A DNA stretch of 64,000 bases, taken from NCBI GenBank assembly GCA_910890315.1, contig CAJVGD010000042.1:186001-250000 (forward strand), written 5' to 3'. Position 1 is the first letter of the stretch, and each line of letters opens with the position of its first letter. Below the pieces are notes generated by a model. The model worked only from the letters and a program-made list of their open reading frames with translations. It made no database searches and was not told the DNA's origin. Source of the stretch: Serendipita indica DSM 11827. Its lineage: Eukaryota > Basidiomycota > Agaricomycetes > Sebacinales > Serendipitaceae. Below are positions 11,503-23,519 of the stretch, piece after piece. The translations under genes and the position numbers were made by a program.

Positions 11503-13441
11503 GGTTCAGTCATTGTCAAATTAAACTGCAGACAAATAAAGCGCTCGGTGAGAGATGTAAGGAAGCGCAGTGTCGACAATCGATTGAACCCGACCGCGTA
11601 ATCCATAACGTTATGTCCATGTTCTTTGACTATTCTCTGCCTTGATGATTCTATACTAATTATCAACGTAAAAGACGTGATAACGGCCACAGAGTGGAGG
11701 TACAGCGTGACAAAGCCGAGGGCGACACTCGAGACTGCAATTTGACCGGATAGCATTCAGGAGAAGGAAGCAACGAAACGAATAGTAGAGTAAGGATTCT
11801 TTTTCTGGTGATGGCGAAATTCCTGAGGGACTGGGACGGCGGGTACTGTCAACGTGTAAAGCCCAGGACGAGGGTCAGCGTATGAAAATTGGATAGAGGT
11901 ACGTATCGATTGATGAGATGATCTGATAACGCATTGATATGCGAGCCGGAGCAGTCGTGGAGACTGCCACGCCCGAAGGTTGCCGTTTGGGAAAACTATC
12001 GATCCGCGGTCAAATGCAAGTTGTGTCAAAAGAGTGATAGTACAGAACCAAGATGAATTGGGGATCCTACCCGAGAGGAGGCGCTGCGGGGGGTCGAGGG
12101 ACGAATGAACAAGCTCGGCTGTTCCGGTCGTGACTATCGACGCTGGGTGCCGAGTCGGCGGCGGGTCTGGTGAAAAAACGAGGAGACTGAACAGACAGGC
12201 GGTGGGGAGGGGCTATTGGGACGCTAGTTATAAGCGCCACTACTCACCACCGAGCTCCTCCTTGCCCCCTTTCTTCGCTCCTCTCTCCGCCGGTCTTCGA
12301 CCATGACTCGACGACTGACTCTATCTCTACCAGTGATCTGTTGATCGCGTCATGGATTTGCATGGCTGTAGGCGTCGAAGTCCACGGTAGATTTTGAGCT
12401 GGGAGCCGAGACATGGTCCGACGAGGCGGTCCATTTTCCAGGAGAGGCGAGGGACCCCGGAAGGCAACGGCCATCAGATTAGATTCTTTTTTCGGGCAGA
12501 GTTGGATTGGAAACTCTTGGGCGAATTCAGTGGACCAGAGTCGGGAGACGGTAGGACCCCGAGTGGAAGGTGGAGCAGCCAGCGAGCGAACCGGCGAGGC
12601 GTCGAGCTGCCCTGATGTTCCAGCACATTCCATTCCCATCTATGTGGGTTTCCTTTCCTCCATATCCCCAGAACTGGAGACGACTGGGGGTTCGTGATCC
12701 AAAAAGGTTTGGTATGAGCTATTTCATATGCAACGAGGTTGGGCCGTTGATACTGCAAGGGAGCGGGTGGAGAGCCTGTTGTCTGGTCGGACGAGTTGTG
12801 CTCCTTCATGTTGCCTGGGCGGCGTATTTCTACCTCTTGCCATTACCTCTGTGTCGAATGACGTCAAGGATGTTCCGGCACCCGGGTCAGTAATGACGAT
12901 GCGCTCATGGCTAACGCCTCTGTGACTCGAAAAACTAGACCTTTGGGTTCTATTGGGCGCGCAGGATTCCGGCCGTCAACAGCACCGCGGCCGCGGCCCC
13001 GCCGAGCAGACGCCACGGAGAGAGACTAGTGCGAAAAAAAAAACAAACAATGTTGCCCTCGTCGCATTTGATACCACCTTGCGCATTATCCAAGCCCCGC
13101 CAGGGTAGATTGTCGACTGGTTTCGGTAACCCCTGTCTTTTACTACTCCGACCAGGGGTCCAGCAAAATTTTCACAAAAAAGCGGAAAAGTGTCAAATTC
13201 CAATCTTGACGACCTGAAAGCTGTCATACCGAGCATTCTGTGGCATAAAGGAGATATTTTGCGTACTCTCTTGCTCGCTCAACCATCTGTGTCGGACTGC
13301 TGCCAGGAGCGGCGGCCACTGGTGCTTGTCTCTTTCCTAATCCTTGCCGGCGATGGCTCTAACGGCTTTTCTGGACCAAGCTATGGTCAATGGTGGCTCG
13401 TGTCTCTTTCCAAAACACCACGGCGTCCCTTTTGAGCACCC
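11172..13441. other. Long gene-poor stretch upstream of the large Rho-like gene
   Basis: The first 330 bases are duplicated block. From about 12050 to 13030 the base composition is GC-rich, with short open frames on both strands that overlap each other and show no motif. 13029-13200 contains A-rich runs. I support no gene here. The distal part is a plausible promoter and 5' UTR of the Rho-like gene starting at 13442. Confidence 0.45.
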
Positions 13442-16400
13442 ATGGACGCGAGCTTTGTGCCGTCCATCAAATGTCAGTACTCCCTCTCTTGCAGCATCTC
13501 TTATCCGTTATTCTTCATCGTCACTTGCTCCTCTTCGTCCAACGTTCTAGACGATTCGATCCAGAAATGCTTACCGTTGTTTGCTTCCAGGCGTCCTCAT
13601 CGGAGATCACGACGCTGGCAAGGCACGTATTTTTTCTCAGACATTCCATCAATTTCTCATACTTTACGCGTCGAATCTTGCTCTCCATCCACCGACGCCC
13701 TCGTCCGCGTTTCCTTCGCGCACACCGCATACACGACTTTTAAACGACATTGATCCTTCCGCCAAATACATCCATCAATTACTTACAATCATATAGACCA
13801 GTCTCATGAATGCATTCGCAACCAGAGAGCCTCTGGTACGCTTTCGCTGTCCGGCGTGTCCCTTCGGCTACTTATCCGTCATCCGTTCCTTTACCAAACC
13901 ATTCAACGCTTCGCCATGTCATCTATACATGGTCACGATGCATTCAGAACCAGTATTTTCCCGGCCGTAAGTGCCATTCTTCCCTCTTTCATTCATTCCA
14001 CGTTTTTTGGCACCTACCAAGCGCCAATATCTCCTCATTTGCTGTGTTTCTAGTCTCTGTTAGACCACCACTTGCTGACAAGATTACTCTGTCCCGTCGC
14101 CGCCTCCGCCGGTCTCGACCGCGACCGAACCCATCAAACCCCACCTACATATGCACCACTCGCTCGGCGTGAACAATCTCCGGATTTTCAAACATATCCC
14201 GACCGCTGTCGATACCATCTCATCCCGGCGGTGTAACAACCTCAAACGCGACTGCGACTGCACATTACGTGGTCTGAACATTCATTTTGCACTCTTGGCC
14301 GTTGGGGTTTGTCTTTTGAACATACCCGGCTGTTGGAAACTACTCGGAACCTCGTGATTATTGTTCTGAAATGCTTTCCGTGGCATGAATGAACATGGGT
14401 CACCTGGTAATTCTCTCCACGTTGCCAAACTCTTCCATCGCTGGGCCTGAACGTTCATAATGGCCTGCTCCCGACAAAATACAAATGGCTCTCGTTGTCT
14501 GATGGATCTAACCCACAATAGTCCCCGGTCCCGTACAAATCCACATTGAGCATCTCTTCCGGCTATACCTCTTGCATGTTCACGAGGCCGATGGTTCACA
14601 CCCACCGGAGCTATCCCACCCATCCAAATCAGCTGCGGATGGAGATGCAAAGCAAGCTAGCTCTCCCAAGCCGAATTCCGGAGAGGAGCACGGCCGGTAC
14701 GCAGAAGACGACGGGGAGGATGAAGATGAAGACGACGATGAAGACGACGATCACGATATACACGCGGATATAGACGAACTGGATAAGGATGCACATGTTG
14801 CTCTTGGTCATGACGACGAAGGCTTGACGCCCGGCCTCGACGAGGTGTTGCCGCTCGCACATGGTCGTGCGGGTGCGAGTGCAGATTCGATCAGCAGGAG
14901 AGTGAGGGCGACAGAAGAAGGCCGTCGTCGTAAAGGCTGGATCGCGAGGCGGATGGAATATGGGCTCGTGGACGTTGTGCTCATCTGTTTCTCGCTGGTC
15001 AACCGGACGAGCTTTGAGAGTGTATCCAATGTCGTACGTTCTTTCTCATCGTCAATATTCAACGACTGATAGAGAGCACCAACCAAAAAAAAAAAAAAAG
15101 TGGCAGCGGGAGCTCGAACAATTTTGTCCCCACGTGCCGTTTATTGTCATTGGTTGCAAACTCGACTTACGCAGACCAGACCCGTACGTCTTCGCTACAT
15201 CTCGCAAACTTGGAGCTGACGTGGCGCTGACGAATAATAGGACGACCCTGCGTCCATCCCTCGACAATATCCATCCCGCCCACTCAAGTCGATCCAAACT
15301 CCAGAGCGCAAAGCATCTAAACAGAGTAATGCAACTGGATCCCCGCCTCTCTCACCTACTTCGTCTTCCTCGACGCATAACCGTGGCGGCGCTCGACGAC
15401 CGAAAATGGCAAGGTCAGCAACGACAAGCACGATTGGAACAAATACCGAAGAAGGTGGAGAAAGAAAAGTGGATGGCACAAATCCGGTACCGGGTTCGCC
15501 GACTCGGGGTAGGCATGAGAAAGGAGGAGGAAACGTGAGTGGGAATGAGAGTAGTGCAAGTGGCCAAAAAGTCAAAACGAAGAGGTCATTCTCGATTGGC
15601 TTACCTCGCGCCTTTCGACGACGAAGTGCGACTGGGACTTCCGCGCCTCCAGCCCCACCATCGTCCTTTCACTCGCCGTCGACAGGTGCTGGAGGCGAAG
15701 CTTCCGGGTCAGTATCGGGAGATACCGCGAACGGTAGACAGCCAGCACCTTTGGCAGTCCAACCGTCTGGTTCTACAAACACAAACGTGAGGCCAACTGG
15801 ACCGCCTCTACTCCGCTCCCTGTCCAATGCTCCTGTGCTCCGTCGTGTACTGTCTGCACGGTCTTCAACGGCGAATCACCCGCTGACTATGTCTACTCTC
15901 CCACTTGCGGACGGCGACCACGCGCCACGTCTTGAAGATGCCCCACAGGGCACGTTGACAGAACGTCGACCTTCGATTGTACATCGCAAGACGTCGGGAT
16001 CCGCAGACGACGCGGGTCAGGGGCGTAAACTCGAGGTTCACGTCCGGACAAATTCGCAACCTACACCAACATCCGCTACGGCCGTCGGAGAGAGAGGACT
16101 CGTAGCTACCCAAACGGCGGTCATCGGAGATGCACCGAGGAGGCAAAATCCGGGCAAACAAAGGACGCGGTATCGAGTAGAGGCGCCGATCAACCGACGA
16201 CGTCTTCACTTTTACGACCAAACGATGGTTCGCGACGACAAACAACGGGGTCATCGTCTGCTGGGGGATCGACAGGGAGTGCTGGACTCGGTAATCCTGG
16301 GGGAGAACGAGTTCGACGAACGCGAATCGAAGAGCCACCGCTCTCTCAGCGCCATCGTGGGTCGGTGGTAGGGAGCATGCATTCCCATGGCGGATCTGGG

Positions 16401-16732
16401 TCCAATGTTCAACTGTCTCATCACGCTACTTTGACAGAAGGTGCTGGAGGGAGACAGTGGTCGCAGACAATGTCCTACGACGAGGCCAAATCACTCGCGA
16501 GGAGGATTGGTGCAAGCGGGTATATCGAGTGTTCGGCGCTGACGCTCGTTAATGTTGTCCAAGTCTTTGACGAGGTTGTGCGGATTGCGGGTGAGTACGA
16601 CTTTACTCCATTCATCCGGCTATATGATGATGATTCGAAACAGTCGAACGGCGAACTGCGTCTGCGTCGAGTCTCCATCGACTTCGCGGACGTGGTCGTG
16701 CAAAACGGGGCGAAGATTGCGTCGCATTTTGA
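13442..16732 (+). CDS. Rho-like small GTPase greatly enlarged by low-complexity inserts, CaaX end
   Basis: Model: 13442-13472, 13591-13622, 13797-13835, 13948-13966, 14083-14232, 14522-15033, 15101-15187, 15241-16101, 16140-16590, 16644-16732. All phases agree, giving 756 residues. G1 is VLIGDHDAGKTSL, split by a GC-AG intron (AAG then gcacgt). The effector segment is HIPTAVDT. Switch II is degenerate: HVHEADGS stands where WDTAGQE is expected. GLVDVVLICFSLVNRTSFES and G4 GCKLDLR follow, then G5 YIECSAL and VFDEVVRI. The C-terminus is basic and ends in CVAF, a CaaX box suited to geranylgeranylation. Inserts occur between G1 and switch I, after switch II (a run of Asp/Glu) and, longest, about 350 Ser/Pro/Arg-rich residues between G4 and G5. 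The exact ends of the fifth to eighth exons are less certain, and the 38-nt intron at 16102 could be a frameshift. Confidence 0.7.
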
Positions 16733-17181
16733 ACGCCCATCCTTTCCCTTTCATCCTCACACTATAACTCAGTATATAAACGAACACTATTCACCTAGAC
16801 CTCGAGCATAGGCGCAGCATGGACAACTCGCAACACTAGGACATAGTCATGGGATCTTACCAGTCGATGATGAACATGTCGGCTGTCACGATGCCCCCTC
16901 CCGCACGCCGCTTGTCACGGACGACACTCATATTTCTACACTCTCCCGCAGAGAGGGGAGCTAGTTTCTTTGGGGCTTTGGATGATTCATTCTTTGTAGC
17001 GTTAACACGAACTTTGTATTGGTACCTGCATATACACGAGCACGGTTGCCATTTGATCACATGCTAGATTCGGCGCGGTAAGAGTCGCAAACCTGCTTAT
17101 ATTTTTGTAATATATCAAATAAAGATAGGTCTGCTTGGCAAAACAAACGAAGCCTGGGGCACTTCGGAGCAAAACCTCTTT
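16733..17181. other. 3' flank of Rho-like gene
   Basis: Contains the 3' UTR of the gene above and an AT-rich spacer before the tRNA genes. No coding sequence is supported. Confidence 0.5.
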
Positions 17182-17253
17182 GAGCACTCCCAGGATCGAA
17201 CTGGGGACATTTCGTGTGTAAGACGAATATCATAACCACTAGATCAAGCGCCC
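17182..17253 (-). tRNA. tRNA-Val (UAC)
   Basis: Read on the reverse strand it folds as a complete cloverleaf. The acceptor GGGCGCT pairs with AGTGCTC (two G-U pairs). The anticodon stem is TTCGT/ACGAA around the loop CTTACAC, giving anticodon UAC. The T arm is CCCAG-TTCGATC-CTGGG. The A-box-like D arm contains TAGTGGTTA. There is no intron. The CCA end is not encoded, as expected for a eukaryote. Confidence 0.93.
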
Positions 17254-17324
17254 GATAATTTAAGGAGCCAACATTATAACTTACATAGCCAGATTAATAC
17301 GGTGGCGGCAAGTGAAAAAAATAT

Positions 17325-17395
17325 TCCTAGACAGGGAATCGAACCCTGACCCTGTCGGTGAGAGCGACAAATCCTAACCATTGGACCATCTAGGA
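17325..17395 (-). tRNA. tRNA-Glu (CUC)
   Basis: Reverse strand. The acceptor TCCTAGA pairs fully with TCTAGGA. The D arm contains the typical Glu-tRNA sequence GGTCCAATGGTTAGGAT. The anticodon stem TGTCG/CGACA encloses CTCTCAC, giving anticodon CUC. The T arm is intact. There is no intron. It lies 71 bases from the tRNA-Val on the same strand. Confidence 0.94.
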
Positions 17396-17489
17396 TGTCT
17401 TATTGGAGTCCAACAATTTTATATACTATAACCAAGGCATAGATTCATCACGTAGGCTTCATTTCAGCACTCATGGTCAAACTATGCAC

Positions 17490-19053
17490 CTATGGACCCG
17501 ACACGAAGCATGTATCTTCATTTGCGCATAACATACAGCAAAGAAGCAGTACATGAAGAGGAACTTGTCGAAGGTTTTCCCTTTGACTCTTGGCGCTCAC
17601 AAATAGACTTAGCCAATAATATCGCTTCCCTTTGTAACTAAATGTATTTAGGGACGCGTGACGCAATAGCTGGACCTTACTGGTCTTACCTCTCGCCTTG
17701 CGCGTCCTAGTATCAACAGAAGTTGAGTACAGTACAGCCATCCAAATGGCCTCGATTAGGGATAAAAGGATGAGGAGAAACATCAAGGCGTAGAAAAAAG
17801 TAAATAACGAGGCACGCCGGGCTGCGGATACAACCACAATCATCATGAACAAAGAGTAGAAATGTCGGCTAAAAAGAATACATAAACTGTAGAGGTGGCT
17901 CGAACGAAGTGCATGGCAACGACTGCTGCAGGACAAGCTGTGCATTCTAGCATCGGAGACCAGTATCCATCTCCCATGTCCGACTGCTGTGATTTGGTAC
18001 AATATTGAGCAGTGCACTGAGACTAATGTCGCGGGTGTCGCCTTTGACTTATGATATTCGCAATATTTGTAGTCTGAGACGCTGTGGGGTCGCCAGGTAC
18101 GCTCTCCCGACGCATGCCCTTTTCACCCGGATCTCCAGCGACCTTTGGATTCTTAACTGTAGCATGGTAAATGAGGAAGTGGTGTCGATCCCTGGTGTCA
18201 AGAACAACTCTACAGAGGAACAGACAATTAGTGGCTTCACCTGGCGCAATAGGATATGAAAGACATACTCGACGTCACAAGTTAGCACGATAGGCTGTTC
18301 TCCCCTGAGAACCTTCATTTTCTTTATTCCTTCTTTGCATGCTCTATCGGGTTCGTCGCCATACCATTCGCAATGTTTAGGTGAACTTGTCGGATGTTCC
18401 TCAGAACGACAGCTTGCTGTCCAAGTACTGTGAAACGTTAGGAGGTGTGCAATTGGCTAATTCGAATGTCTCACTATCCATTGTATGGCTGCGAGACGAT
18501 GCGTCGCGAAAGAGTTTGGTACGACGGTATGCTAAGGGATCGGTTTAGATAATCCACTCCATTGATTTGTAGCTCCTACTTACGGTGATGCGGATCCGTA
18601 TGTCGCATGAAGTACACCGGTAGCCAAGAGGGGGAAAGTATAGAAAAAGATCATAGCAAAATAGCTCGATACCAGACCGAGTAGAGTGAAGGGAAGGGAA
18701 GGAATTAATGCAGGAAAACTGTAGCTGAGCGGTCTTTTATGACCACGGGGCGATAGCCTCGCCTCTGAGCCCATGGACAAATATAGGATTGTCAGGGCAT
18801 GTTCAGACGAAAAATATGTGGCATGTGGGCTAACAAGATGGCCTGTACTGGTCCAAACCCAAATGTCTGCTTGTGCTCGCGCTCGCAAGCACGCTCGCTC
18901 CGAAGCGCGCGCGGTCGTTAGTGATAGCGCGGACATGCTCGTACATGCCTGAGGCATTCCATGAGCACTTGTCGTTTCTCAGTGCATTATACTCACATAT
19001 TCGCCATAATCAGTGCTGAGATACTCGGCTCTCATGTATCGCAGCTTTGACAT
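17490..19053 (-). other. Probable multi-exon membrane protein gene or remnant, unresolved
   Basis: An ATG whose first base is 19053 opens MSKLRYMRAEYLSTDYGEY, then a clean gtgagt donor. Further along the reverse strand a hydrophobic stretch (PSLPFTLLGLVSSYFAMIFF, near 18660) ends at a gtaagt donor near 18583. Another hydrophobic stretch lies at 17720-17860 (FTFFYALMFLLILLSLIEA) before a gtaaga donor near 17693. The pattern (charged N-terminus, several membrane helices, short exons) resembles mushroom seven-helix proteins of unknown function. I could not join the exons in one frame, so the type is left open. Confidence 0.4.
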
Positions 19054-19699
19054 CGCTACGGGAATGGGGTCCGGTCTGTTAGACTAGCACTGAATCCCGT
19101 CACATGAGCTGCATCAGACTATTTCGGCTCAAAATTCATTCATTTACCTTGGCTGAAGCATTGCCTCAAAGCGGCAATTTGAAGCCACCCGCGCGAGCTT
19201 AATCCCGCCAGTTCAAGCGAAGGTGAGCCTAGTGACCATTCTTGGATAAAAAATGAAGGATACTCCTCAAGTTCTCATGTACTATGTCCATGCATCATAA
19301 AGTTAACTCTCATGTATACTCTCAGCGGCTCAAGTTGTCGCCAGTACTTAGAGACATGCACCCAGCGACTTTAGCCATGGTGGCGAGCCACCCACCCACC
19401 GCTCAACTGGCAGATTTGCGATCATGACGTGCTCTGGTGCGTTCAATTGGGGTTCCAAACTCCACATGGCTGCATGTCTCGCTTACATCAGTTCAAGAGG
19501 TGAAGACCACCCTCCTGACTCTTCTCGCCGTCACACCCATGTACATCATCTAGTTGACTCGCAGCTTACTAAGCCATGGAGGTGATCAGGTAATGTAAGA
19601 GACTCTAGACACCGTTTTCATAACAAGGCAGGCGTGTCGAAGCTATGTGAATACACCATAATTTACTTCAGCATACTATTTCACAAAGAATGGGTACAT
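19054..19699. other. Intergenic
   Basis: No open frame with motif or splice support. It separates two reverse-strand loci, so it would hold the promoter of the 19053 locus and the 3' end of the next F-box gene's transcript. Confidence 0.45.
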
Positions 19700-21092
19700 T
19701 CAAGTGGACTCCTGCGTCCGACATACCGTCAGGCTCGCGTCCAATTCCCAAACGACTCGCACAGTGCATAGGCGAGTCGCTTTCATCTCTTCTAAGAACG
19801 ACTCCATACGGCTATGTAGATTGACTCGGTCAATATTATGGCTGCCGAATCGAATTCGGAGCTCAAGATATTGAGTCCAAGGTACCCAGGGTAACGCGTG
19901 GCCATTCTGTCTGAGACTAGACGCGAGGTGGAGAAGTGTATTTCCTACGGCACGTTGTCCGTTTCCTCTATCTTTCACCCGAAAGATCGCCCGCTTCGCT
20001 CGCGGCATCTTGAGGAGTGTCTCGTGCATAACCGCCTGAGACAAGGGTATCGATTTCCAAAGTTTCGACTGGAGAAAGAGAGAAATCTGGATGTGAAATG
20101 GTACGCTGCCAGCCATGTGGTTTCTGATAGTGGCCAGTGCGTGTAGTTGTTATTAGTTTCTGTACCTTGAGGATGCGGAGCCGTGGTGCCGAAAGGGATG
20201 CGAGTCCATTGAAATCGAGCGCAGTGACCGTGAGTGACGTGAGGGAAAGGAGGGTCCCATGGCGAATTGGGTTTATTCCAAGCCCCACCGAGAGAGTAGT
20301 GAGATGGGGAATATGACTCGAATCAAAATCAGTCCAGCCATGTACTTGAGTTGACGTTACAATTGTCGCCCCCATTGCTGTCCACGGAAACTCTCCTTGG
20401 ACCACCACCTCTTCAACCTGCGCAGGTATTTTGTATGTCGGCGGCTCGGATGTCCAGGGAAGATGTACTTTCGTTGCTCTTTGGAGCAATAGATCAACCT
20501 CTGGACACCGAAAAACAAAAATTGATGCCTGGTGAAGGTCAACGACTCGTAATTTTTGGGTTGCTGTGCGGCCAAGGACCCTGAGAAAGCCGAGACACGA
20601 GGAACCCGAAGTCACTAGTCTCTCAAGGTTCTCGAACGCCCCCAGCCTCTCAATCTGCTCTTCGGGCAGATGGCATCGTCCAAGGATAAGTGTTCTCCAG
20701 CGACGTAAGGGTGCGTGGCGAGAAAGCAGTGACATGAGGGCGGCAGATCCACTTGAACCATTGTATCTTTCCTTCCAGTGAACGTCGAGTAATAGGGTCC
20801 CGCATCGTGAAAGTTGCTGTGAGAGGTACCACAAGGACAATTTCGAGTTGTCGTCGTTGATCCTGGGAGGGAAGATGACAATAGTAGTCCATAGAGACGG
20901 GGTGCGAGTAAGGGTTTCCTTCCACAGGAAACAGACGCCCATGAGCCTGTAGAGTTCAGCTCGCGACTGAACGGCGGCCTCGCAGAGAATGAGTTGGAGG
21001 ATCTCGAGTGGAATTCTTGAGAGAGGAGATCGTAAATCTTTTGTCGCTTCAACTTTTGCTGGGAGAAACCGACAGGATGAGGCGATACTCAC
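19700..21092 (-). pseudogene. F-box protein, frameshifted near its C-terminus
   Basis: Read on the reverse strand, the F-box is SRIPLEILQLILCEAAVQS with LMGVCFLWKETL, followed by SRCGTLLLDVHW, HAPLRRWRTLIL and Leu-rich repeats, as in F-box A and B. At about 20045 the frame breaks inside the block matching LSPSEEFDLGFPV. EID is followed by the needed PLSQAVMHETLLKMPRA only in another frame, as if an AT pair had been lost from GATATACCC. The second frame then runs to the stop at 19700. The 5' end is uncertain. The first 34 nt of the long frame look like an intron (gtgagt to cccag), and a phase-compatible exon extends upstream to about 21285 without an ATG. It is either a pseudogene or a gene with an assembly error. 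Confidence 0.65.
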
Positions 21093-22776
21093 ATTCTACT
21101 GCTAAAGATTGTGCTGCAGCTGGCCAATGAACGCCAAGGAACCAATTCGCTAACAAGCCATTGGCTTTGCGAACGTAGCGCCAATCATGCTTGGTACTGG
21201 CGGCCAGACCATAAGGGACTGCACCCAACAGACTGCGTTGGACAGTTGTCGGGTCCAAGTTTGTGGGGCACCTTTTCCAGACGCCTTATCCTCCGGATTA
21301 TCTTAAGTGGACTTGCCAATAACTAGATTTAGGCTTCCAGTTGATGGCCTCTACTCACCTTTTGTTTCATCACCTCAACCGGACGTCGTCAACAGTGCGT
21401 CACTTCAAGGTCGTTCACGACACTGAATAGGATCTAGCTATGTGGAAACCAAAGGTATCCGCCGGCGGCGTGGTCCGGGCGATAATAATGGAATGATGAA
21501 TACGCGTCCAGCTACATTTTGAATTCCTACAACCCTCGAAACATCGAGGCAATAGACAAAAGGGTCATGACCCCGGCAACATTGTAGGAAATCCTGTCTC
21601 ACCGCAACTTCATTCGCCTGGCAGCTGGAGTTAGCCCCGGCACTGAGAAACTAGATAAAGGGATTCGTTGGGACAGTGGGAGCGCACCGCTCGACAAAAT
21701 GACGCCTTTTTCCCCCATCACTATTACTCTCGATGCTCACAATTATTAGCGCCCAACTCACGATTTTCGCCCCGAACACGCACCATCAACTCGATCTTGC
21801 GGAGACTCAAGTTGACGTTGACGGACGTGGACTGCGTCGTCGCAAAGAACTCAGCTGCATCTTCGACCGCAAAACGTGGTAGAGCAGCGAATAAGAGTGT
21901 ATGTGCGGCTGGATCTGGGACGGCTCCGTCGGGGATTCAAGAGCATATCACCCCCATTCTCCAACTACTCGCTCCACACCTCCCGAGCCTTCTACATAGT
22001 CTTTTGCGTCCAAGAAGTCGCAGTCTAGTCTTCACGTAGCCGCAGCGGATTCCCAACGTGGTGTGGAGCAAGTAGGTCCTTACCTTTCTTACTTCTCACG
22101 ATTGCATAGCTCGAGACACAGTAAGCGCGAATAGATTATCGCTCAATGTCCTCTACGCGGCTGTCGAAGCGCTCGAGAAGAGCATGTAAGATAGTGCCGA
22201 AGTGAAAGGATTTGGAAGGTCAAGGAGCTAAAGTGAATCGTTCCAACTAGGATCATCAAATATAGCGATTCGAATAGGACAGTACAGTCTCCATGAAGTG
22301 GTTTCACGGACATTACGCGGTTAAGACTGGCGGGTATGCGTTTTGAATACCCCAGGTCGAAATGAGAGTGGAGCCATGGAAGTCGCAAGGCATAGATCTC
22401 ACTCTAATGTCGGCATATATCGAGCTAATAGCCGGCCAAGGTCGTTATTGGGGGCTTATCGCCGTGTTGGCCCGCAGTCTCGTCTGCCTCGTGGGGATCC
22501 TCGAGAAGAGAATATGTATTAGTCGAGAACAGGCGAATTCATCTTCAGAATCTGGCTGACTCTACGAACAATTATCGCCGTCTTAGCCCCGCTGGAGGTT
22601 GCCCTCGGCACGTATGAACGGCAGTGACAGTGAGCAGGAATTTACATATAAAGAGATCAGAGCATGGCACTAACAATATCTCACTCCTGCCGCATCTTCC
22701 ACTAAAGCAAGTCTCTGGTCAGTCAATCATCGACGCGCTCTCACGTCATCTACTGATAGTTGGTTTAGTAGCTGGC
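21093..22776. other. Long stretch without a supported gene
   Basis: A forward frame 21668-22039 (123 codons, Ser/Arg/Leu-rich, contains DVDCVVAKNSAASS) is open, but I found no family motif or splice partner. Around 21093-21290 there is a candidate 5' exon of the reverse-strand F-box gene. The rest, 22040-22776, shows nothing recognisable apart from a likely promoter for the secreted protein at 22777. Confidence 0.4.
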
Positions 22777-23040
22777 ATGAAGCTCCTTCTCATTGCTACC
22801 GCTGTGCTTCCGTCTATCTTGATGGCTTTTGCAACGCCCTTGGTTGAGAGGACCGCGTGTTGCGGTTTGACTGATGAGCAGTTTAATGACTGCGTCACCG
22901 GGTGCACAAACGACTGCCCGCCTGAGGTGGCTAATATTCCATTCCTGTGCTACAACCCTTGTGCGCAAACTTGCTGTGAGTGAACCATCGATGGAATATT
23001 CACAACATAACAACTTTCTGCTGGCATAGGTCTCTGTTGA
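22777..23040 (+). CDS. Small secreted cysteine-rich protein, 69 residues
   Basis: Exon 1 is 22777-22975. The 54-nt intron 22976-23029 has a gtgagt donor and a catag acceptor. Exon 2 is 23030-23040. The start MKLLLIATAVLPSILMAFA is a textbook signal peptide (basic residue, hydrophobic core, Ala at the cleavage region). The mature part has closely spaced cysteines (TACCGLT, DCVTGCTNDCPP, LCYNPCAQTCC), and the spliced end adds LC before the stop. Without splicing the protein would end in CCE at 22983, so two isoform models are possible. Size, signal peptide and Cys density fit small secreted or effector-like proteins. No known fold was recognised. Confidence 0.72.
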
Positions 23041-23519
23041 ACCTAGTTTTAAGAGTCGAACGTGGAAAGCGTTTACTTGGCGAGATCATGTAGACATAAC
23101 GGTGGCTCGCTCCCGGTAGAACGATAAACTAGGACGATGCGAATAGAACAGTCAAAATCGTAAAATATTACCACTTAAGCTCAGATGTACTGGCTCTCCA
23201 AACTGGGCTTGCCTGCTCCAATCGGGAGGCGCTCAATAACGGCAACGTGAGGAGCGATCTAGTAGTATAGAAACCGAAAGTTTCTGCAAGCGACATGATC
23301 CGAACGATGTCATGATCAATGCGCCTCGGGGTTGATATAAAGCTGCAGTCAAATAAACCGCCTAGAATACCCAGTCTAAGGTTTGTCTGAAGCAGACTCC
23401 TTATGGTAGCATGCTTTTGTGCTTCGCTCTCTAATGCAAACGTTCTTCGAGTAGCGTGAGCCTAGACCTGACCTTGGACCCTGCGATTCTCTGGGGACAA
23501 GATAACCAACCCTAACCAG
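23041..23519. other. Intergenic, promoter region of the 198-residue Rho-like gene
   Basis: No open frame of note. It contains an AT-rich patch at 23160-23180 and a TATA-like run (GATATAAAGC) near 23333, about 185 bases before the start. Confidence 0.4.

Noticed and set aside
12244-12925. Several overlapping open frames on both strands
   Set aside because: A GC-rich region with mutually overlapping frames, no motif, and no frame continuing through a plausible intron.
14629-14862. Reverse-strand hydrophobic frame rich in Val and Ile
   Set aside because: It is the mirror of the Asp/Glu-rich insert of the Rho-like gene on the plus strand.
15085-15100. Run of 15 A, possible retroposed poly(A) tail
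   Set aside because: It sits immediately before a splice acceptor inside the Rho-like gene; there is no target-site duplication and the flanks are coding.
21668-22039. 123-codon forward frame
   Set aside because: Low-information composition and no homologous copy or splice support; left as intergenic.
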